The notes under the pieces: model-generated
The model's input: the letters and a program-made list of their open reading frames with translations, nothing else
The model's database searches: none
What the model was told of the DNA's origin: nothing
Source: CAYHSR01 sp043821725
GTDB lineage: Bacteria > Patescibacteriota > Patescibacteriia > Magasanikbacterales > GWA2-37-8
Direction: 5' to 3'
Assembly: GCA_043821725.1 (NCBI GenBank)
Contig: JBDRCM010000026.1
Location: forward strand, 1-18,391
DNA length: 18,391 bases
Program-made: the position numbers and the translations under genes
Shown: positions 13,994-18,391 of the stretch, one piece after another
How the letters are laid out: the number at the start of each line of letters is the position of its first letter
Numbering within the stretch: the first letter of the stretch is position 1

Positions 13994-15913
13994 TTAAACT
14001 TCAATCACTACTGGCAGTATCATTGGTCTTTTTTCTGTTTTAACAAATAAGAATTTACCTACATCATCTCTTATTTTATTACGAATATAGTTTGTGTTAC
14101 TCCAGCTTAAAGGATCGGATTTAATAACCATTTTTTTAACCTGATGTCTTACTTCCTCAATCAGTTCTTTATTCTCTTTCAAAAAAACAAAGCCGCGTGA
14201 AATAATGTCGGGATTTTGAATGAGCCGACCTGTTTTTGTGTCAACTGTGATTATTACCACTACCATGCCGTCTTCAGCCAGCACTTGGCGATCGCGCAAT
14301 ACTATGGTTGAGGTATTGGTTGTTCCAAGTCCGTCAACATATACATAGTTAGCCGGTACTTTTTCTTCAATCATTTTACCGCCATGCTCGTCAAATGCTA
14401 TCACGCATCCATTATCAGGTACAATGATTTTATCGTCTTTATATCCAATTTCTTCTTTTGCAAGCTTTGCCGCCTCTTTCAGCATGTAATGATTGGCATA
14501 AACAGGTATAAAATATGTTGGCCTGATTTGATCCAGCATATATCTGATATCTTCGCGATTTCCATGTCCGGAAACATGGATGTCCATGATGCTTCCATGA
14601 ATAACATTGTCGCATTGGCGGTAAAGATTATCTTTTAGGCGTTGGATCGTTCTTTCGTTTCCCGGAATAATTGAGGATGACAACACTACAGTATCATTTT
14701 TTCTAAGTTGAACGTATTTATGATTCTTATCTATTATTCTGGAAAGCACTGCGTTTCCTTCACCTTGCGCGCCTGTGCAAAGTATCATTATTTTTTTGTC
14801 CGGATAATTGTCAACATCTTTTATTTTTATTACAGATTCTTTTTTATATTTGATATAGCCGAGCTCTCTGGCTATTTCAATGTTCATTTTCATGCTATAT
14901 CCGTCAATAGCAACTTTTTTCCCCAGTTTTTCAGCCAGTTGGAGTATCCATCCGATTCTTTCAATTTGCGATGAAAAAGTTCCTATAACCACTCTTCCTT
15001 TGGCTTCATTCACTATTTTTTCAATATTTTTTTTCATTTCCGAACTGCTTGCGCTTTTTCGTACATCAATAGAACCCAAACTTTCCAGCATCAGGATAGT
15101 TGGTTTTGGAAAGCGAGTAAGCGATTTATAATCCAGAATCGGTTGTCCTTTATCGTTTTTTTCCAATGTCCAGTCGCCCGGATGGAGTATTGTGCCGTGT
15201 GGAGTGCTAATTGCAACTCCCACAGCGTCCATTATTGAATGCTCAATTTGAAAGAAACTAATATTGAATTCACCGATTTTTAATCTGTCATTTACGCTTT
15301 TTATTAAAATGGTTTTCATTTTTTGAGAACTTCCTTTTTCATGGTCTTCCAAGCGATGCTTTGTCATCCTAATAGTAAGATCGCGCCCTATGATCGGAGG
15401 GTAATTAAGTTTTGGCAGTAGTATTGGCGCAGCTCCAATATGGTCAAGGTGGCCATGTGAAAGAATAACGCCTCGGATATTTTTTTCCTTTCCTTTCAGA
15501 TACTCGATATTCGGTATGATATAGTCAATTCCGGGCATGTTTTCTTCCGGAAATTGCAGACCCATATCAAGAATAATAATATCATTTTTGTATTCAAATA
15601 TTGTCATGTTTCTGCCGACTTCTTCACATCCTCCCAAGGGAATGATCCTTAGCGAATTGTCAGTTTTTCTAATGATTGTTTTTCTAAAATCATATTTTTG
15701 ATGTTTTTGCGAATATTTTTTACCAGCCGGTTGTTTTTCGGCGGTTCTATAATATTTTCTCTTGGCGCGCTTGTTCAGTTTAGAATCGTTTTTGACGTCG
15801 CTTTTGGCGATTTGCGGTCTGATTTCTTTCTTAGAGATGTTTGTTTTTTCCACGCTTGTTTTTTTGGCGTATAAAACGGAGTTGGTTCGCTGATAATTTT
15901 TTTTCTGTATCAT
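13994..15913 (-). CDS. rnj: Ribonuclease J (metallo-beta-lactamase/beta-CASP nuclease), divergent
   Basis: 639 residues. Degrades and matures mRNA and rRNA as an endo- and 5'-3' exonuclease. A lysine-rich N-terminal extension (1-85), absent from typical RNase J, precedes the core. Core motifs: LRIIPLGGCEEVGRN (88-102), metal-binding SHGHLDHIGA (152-161), H225 in IEHSIMDA, D247 in HPGDW, then the beta-CASP part with GTFSSQIERI, IDGYSM, CTGAQGEGNAVLSRI (379-393) and VSGHGNREDI (447-456), and the C-terminal domain from ~520. Several sites differ from well-studied RNase J: PVHGE is PVYANHY (470-476), so the metal-ligand histidine position is Tyr472; GRSM is GYSM; GEPMAALSRI is GEGNAVLSRI; DSTN is ESLG. 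Family assignment is firm; activity with these changes is inferred. No clear Shine-Dalgarno sequence or promoter is visible. Confidence 0.93.
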   Translation of the reverse strand: MIQKKNYQRTNSVLYAKKTSVEKTNISKKEIRPQIAKSDVKNDSKLNKRAKRKYYRTAEKQPAGKKYSQKHQKYDFRKTIIRKTDNSLRIIPLGGCEEVGRNMTIFEYKNDIIILDMGLQFPEENMPGIDYIIPNIEYLKGKEKNIRGVILSHGHLDHIGAAPILLPKLNYPPIIGRDLTIRMTKHRLEDHEKGSSQKMKTILIKSVNDRLKIGEFNISFFQIEHSIMDAVGVAISTPHGTILHPGDWTLEKNDKGQPILDYKSLTRFPKPTILMLESLGSIDVRKSASSSEMKKNIEKIVNEAKGRVVIGTFSSQIERIGWILQLAEKLGKKVAIDGYSMKMNIEIARELGYIKYKKESVIKIKDVDNYPDKKIMILCTGAQGEGNAVLSRIIDKNHKYVQLRKNDTVVLSSSIIPGNERTIQRLKDNLYRQCDNVIHGSIMDIHVSGHGNREDIRYMLDQIRPTYFIPVYANHYMLKEAAKLAKEEIGYKDDKIIVPDNGCVIAFDEHGGKMIEEKVPANYVYVDGLGTTNTSTIVLRDRQVLAEDGMVVVIITVDTKTGRLIQNPDIISRGFVFLKENKELIEEVRHQVKKMVIKSDPLSWSNTNYIRNKIRDDVGKFLFVKTEKRPMILPVVIEV

Positions 15914-15970
15914 AAAATTTTAAATAATAAATAACATATTGGTTAACTAATTAAAGATTACAATTTTTTG

Positions 15971-16054
15971 TGCCGGAGAGAGGACTTGAACCTCCACCCC
16001 GCGAGCGGGACATGGACCTGAACCATGCGCGTCTACCAGTTCCGCCACCCCGGC
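15971..16054 (-). tRNA. tRNA-Leu (anticodon CAG)
   Basis: On the minus strand, acceptor GCCGGGG pairs with CTCCGGC (one G:U pair), discriminator A. The D-arm is GGCGGAACTGGTAGACGC-like, the anticodon stem-loop CATGG-TTCAGGT-CCATG has anticodon CAG, a long variable arm with TCCCGC/GCGGG pairing marks class II, and the T-loop is TTCAAGT. Total 84 nt with no intron. CCA is not encoded (the genome continues CAAAAAATTG), so a CCA-adding enzyme is needed. It sits between the transporter and RNase J genes on the same strand. Confidence 0.97.
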
Positions 16055-16088
16055 TTTGTTTAATTGTTTAAAGTTATATTTTTTGGTG

Positions 16089-16135
16089 TTGCCTTGACCG
16101 AGCAATTTCGCCATATCGCTTTTCGCGAAAGGCAA
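16089..16135 (-). other. Stem-loop between the transporter gene and tRNA-Leu
   Basis: TTGCCTT (16089-16095) pairs with AAGGCAA (16129-16135), enclosing smaller pairings around the palindrome TTTCGCGAAA (16121-16130). It starts directly after the TAG stop of the transporter gene on the minus strand. There is no T-tract on that strand, so it is not a standard terminator; it could be a processing or protective 3' structure. Confidence 0.35.
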
Positions 16136-16137
16136 TG

Positions 16138-18102
16138 CTATTTAAAGAATCGAATTTTTTTCTTTGTTTTTGTGTACCATTCATCAAGACCGGCATATCT
16201 CTGTGCAGGCGAAAAAATTCTATTTATTTCAAATCCTTTTATGTCTTTATTAATTATTATTGAGTAAACAGGGCTGTAAAGGAATATCGCGGGTAGTTCT
16301 TTAATTATAATTTTTTCAAATTCAGAGTAAACACGTGCTCTTTCTTGCTCATCAATTCCGGAACGTCCTTTAACCAAAAGCTTGTCAGCTTCCTTGTCGG
16401 CGAAAATAGGCAGGTTCAAACCCGGATATTGCGTTTGAGAAGAATGCCAAAAAGGGAAAGGATCCGGGTCATTACCCATAATTTCACCGTAAAGTAAAAT
16501 CTCATAGTCCCTTGTCTTTAAAACATCTTTGATAGTGCTTTTATTCACGAGCTCAATGTTTGTTTTGATGCCGACTGACTGCCACATCTTTGCTATTTCT
16601 TGGGCAACTGATTGATATTCAGCACCATTTGTGGTTGTAATTTTAACTTGTAATATATTGGAATTTTTATCTTGCCTGTAAAAGCTCTGCGTTGGATCCA
16701 TACTTTGCCTAATGGAGTCGGCTATGTCTTTTTCAATGGCTTGGATTGTTGATGATACGTTTTCAGGAGTCGAACTGGCATCATTTTTAATGGCATTTAT
16801 CTCATTTTCTTTTTCTTTCATTAATTCTTTCAATTTTATATCATAATATTCCTCGGGCTGAAGCGCCTTCCAATTTTTGTCTAAAATGGCATAGGTTGAA
16901 GTTGGGCTATACGTCGGCATAGTGGATGAGGATACGTATAAATCGCCGTAAACGCGTAAAATAGGGGAGTCAATAATTTTGACATCATTACCCAATATCT
17001 GTTCAGCTATCTTTTTTCTGTCTATTGAACTTGCAAGCGCCGTTCTAAAGTCGCTGTTTTTAAGATATGTGTTGTTTGCCTGATTAAAAAATAACGCGGT
17101 ATATTGTGGAAGAACGAAATTGTACGTTTGAAAATTTTTGTCTGATATTTTATCTTTGTATTCCGAAGGTATAAAGCTCAGCGCCATTACATCCTGGCTC
17201 TTAAGTGCGCTAATTGCTTGATTATAGTCAGGATAAAATTTAAAGGATAAGTTTTTTAAATAAGAATTTTTTTTATAATAATACTTGTTTCTCAATAATG
17301 TATAGCTTTGTATGTTTCCCTGTCCATCCTTGATTAATTTTTCAAATTGCCAAGCGCCTGTTCCAATGGGCTCCAAGTTTTTTCTTGCCAGTTTTATCTG
17401 AACCGGCGGAATATCTTGCCAGATATGTTTTGGCAGTATTCCAAGCGTGAGTGATTTTAGAAATGGGCTGAATGGCTCCTTTAGTGTAAATTTAATTGTA
17501 TATTCTGATTCCTTTGTAGCGCTAACCCCCTGAAAGTCGGCTAAAAGAGGGCTGTTAACCAGCGGATTTTGTATTGATTCAAAAGTAAATACTACGTCAT
17601 CCGCATTGAACGGCTCGCCATCCGACCATTTCACATCTTGGCGCAAATCAATAGTATAAACTGTCTTGTCGTCATTTATTTCATATTTGCTCGCCAAATC
17701 CGGAAGCAATTTTTGATCTTTGTTGAAACGGAATAGACCGGAATAAATTAGGTAGGTCAAATCCGAATCAATTTGACTTACTGATGAAAAAAGTGGATTT
17801 ATGTATTTTGGTTGGCCTATTATCGCTTCTATATATTCTCCTCCGTCAGCCGGAATTACAGTTTTATTTTTTATTATAAACGTTATTACGCCCCCTGCAA
17901 TGGACAAGATTACCACCGCTATCGCAACCTTAATTATAATCAACTCGGTTTTTGATAAAAAATGCTTTATGTATTTGATCTGGGCGAGAGACGGTATCCT
18001 TTTGGGTCTTATTTTTTTTATAAGCTTGTGGTCAAGCTTAATCGTTACAGGTCTCTGCCTGATGAATTTGATATGTAGGAGGATTTTTTTAAACCAGTGC
18101 AT
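16138..18102 (-). CDS. Membrane-anchored ABC-type peptide substrate-binding protein (SBP_bac_5/OppA family)
   Basis: 654 residues. The N-terminus (1-54) is basic and cytoplasmic, followed by one membrane helix (~55-77, IIIKVAIAVVILSIAGGVITFII) with no lipobox, so the protein is anchored by an uncleaved helix rather than by lipid. The rest matches family 5 solute-binding proteins: GQPKYINPLFSSVSQID (96-112), the LIYSGLFRFNKDQKLLPDLA region (118-137), VKWSDGEPFNADDVVFTFES (157-176), then RTALASSIDRKKIAEQIL and a C-terminal SSQTQYPGLNLP segment. It would capture peptides or similar solutes outside the membrane; the usual OppB/C/D/F partners are not in this window. The ATG at 18102 lies 55 nt from repeat copy C, and TATACT at 18131-18126 is a possible -10 without a good -35. 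Confidence 0.9.
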   Translation of the reverse strand: MHWFKKILLHIKFIRQRPVTIKLDHKLIKKIRPKRIPSLAQIKYIKHFLSKTELIIIKVAIAVVILSIAGGVITFIIKNKTVIPADGGEYIEAIIGQPKYINPLFSSVSQIDSDLTYLIYSGLFRFNKDQKLLPDLASKYEINDDKTVYTIDLRQDVKWSDGEPFNADDVVFTFESIQNPLVNSPLLADFQGVSATKESEYTIKFTLKEPFSPFLKSLTLGILPKHIWQDIPPVQIKLARKNLEPIGTGAWQFEKLIKDGQGNIQSYTLLRNKYYYKKNSYLKNLSFKFYPDYNQAISALKSQDVMALSFIPSEYKDKISDKNFQTYNFVLPQYTALFFNQANNTYLKNSDFRTALASSIDRKKIAEQILGNDVKIIDSPILRVYGDLYVSSSTMPTYSPTSTYAILDKNWKALQPEEYYDIKLKELMKEKENEINAIKNDASSTPENVSSTIQAIEKDIADSIRQSMDPTQSFYRQDKNSNILQVKITTTNGAEYQSVAQEIAKMWQSVGIKTNIELVNKSTIKDVLKTRDYEILLYGEIMGNDPDPFPFWHSSQTQYPGLNLPIFADKEADKLLVKGRSGIDEQERARVYSEFEKIIIKELPAIFLYSPVYSIIINKDIKGFEINRIFSPAQRYAGLDEWYTKTKKKIRFFK

Positions 18103-18157
18103 AAAACGTGTCTATCTGAAGCAAGAGTATATATATCTAAAAAGCTTGGTCCACTAA

Positions 18158-18391
18158 GGGTCTGTCGCCAAATGCGCTTTCGTGACGAAATTGATAAATT
18201 ATGAGACAAAATTGTTGATAATTCCATAGTTATCTTCTCTCGCTCGGAAAAGAAAAATTATCATTTTTCTTTTCTCTCGCTTCGCTTGATAAAAAATTTT
18301 GAGGCCTATCTGTAAGATAAGCCAAGAAATTTTGAAACGATTTTGGCCATAATTTATCAATTGCAGTAGAAATGGTATTTGGTGGCAGACC
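18158..18391 (+). mobile_element. MITE-like palindromic element, repeat copy C
   Basis: The left end GGGTCTGTCGCCAAAT is the inverted form of the right end ATTTGGTGGCAGACC, which the window cuts one base short. Inside, AATTGATAAATTATG (18189-18203) is the exact reverse complement of 18348-18362, so the inverted arms extend at least 45-55 nt with small gaps. At the centre is a perfect 12-bp hairpin (18247-18258 with 18263-18274, loop TATC) flanked by TCTCTCGCTCGG and CTCTCGCTTCGC. No protein is encoded, so it cannot move by itself. The right arm is ~87% identical to that of copy B by eye, and the left 26 nt match copy A's end. No target duplication can be tested because the right flank is outside the window. 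It sits just upstream of the transporter gene. Confidence 0.8.

Noticed and set aside
16073..16078. TATAAC as a promoter for tRNA-Leu
   Set aside because: No -35 lies at a workable distance (TTGCTC is 21 nt away), so it was not listed as a feature.
15947..16135. A 62-residue minus-strand reading frame over the tRNA
   Set aside because: It translates the tRNA-Leu gene itself; the peptide ending (GSGPCPARGVEVQVLSPA) is the usual artefact of a tRNA read as protein.

Overview
The window looks like an AT-rich chromosomal contig from an uncultivated Candidate Phyla Radiation (Patescibacteria) bacterium, probably of the Parcubacteria type. This is inference from gene content: a DUF4012 envelope protein, membrane-anchored beta-sandwich surface protein, GT4 glycosyltransferases, a divergent RNase J, weak or absent Shine-Dalgarno sequences, a tRNA gene with no encoded CCA, and TGA used as a normal stop (so not the UGA=Gly lineages). 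No gene fixes the lineage more precisely. Both ends of the window lie inside a repeat family, which suggests a whole metagenomic contig broken at multicopy repeats.

Layout. (1) 1-138: repeat copy A, then miaA (tRNA prenylation) on + at 161-1081. (2) 1082-10860, minus strand: a six-gene envelope cluster. In transcription order it holds a polyprenyl-phosphate sugar phosphotransferase, three GT4 glycosyltransferases, a DUF4012 membrane protein with an N-terminal CCHC zinc knuckle and its own apparently leaderless promoter, and a large beta-sandwich surface protein. The simplest reading is that a sugar is loaded on a polyprenyl carrier, extended by the GTs, and displayed or processed with the last two proteins. 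No flippase, polymerase or ligase is in the window. (3) 11001-12062, plus strand, divergent from the cluster: a secreted helical protein and a small lipoprotein, neither of known function. (4) 12178-12711: promoter, rnpB (RNase P RNA) and terminator. (5) 12712-12949: repeat copy B. (6) Minus strand 12951-18102: peptide-type ABC substrate-binding protein, tRNA-Leu(CAG), RNase J, and a D-2-hydroxyacid dehydrogenase. (7) 18158-18391: repeat copy C, which is palindromic with long terminal inverted repeats.

The most unusual content is the repeat family. Its ends read ATTTGGCGACAGACCC or close variants. Copy C is a MITE-like fold-back of at least 234 nt. Copies A and B share a near-identical 112-114 nt cassette with two hairpins that have the same TCTTG loop and compensated stems. 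Copies B and C share conserved flanks around a hairpin whose stem sequence differs while staying self-complementary. Second in interest are the zinc-knuckle/DUF4012 architecture and an RNase J lacking the usual histidine of the PVHGE motif.

RNA processing is well represented (rnpB, RNase J, MiaA, a tRNA), but these genes are not in one operon and I see no sign that they form a system.
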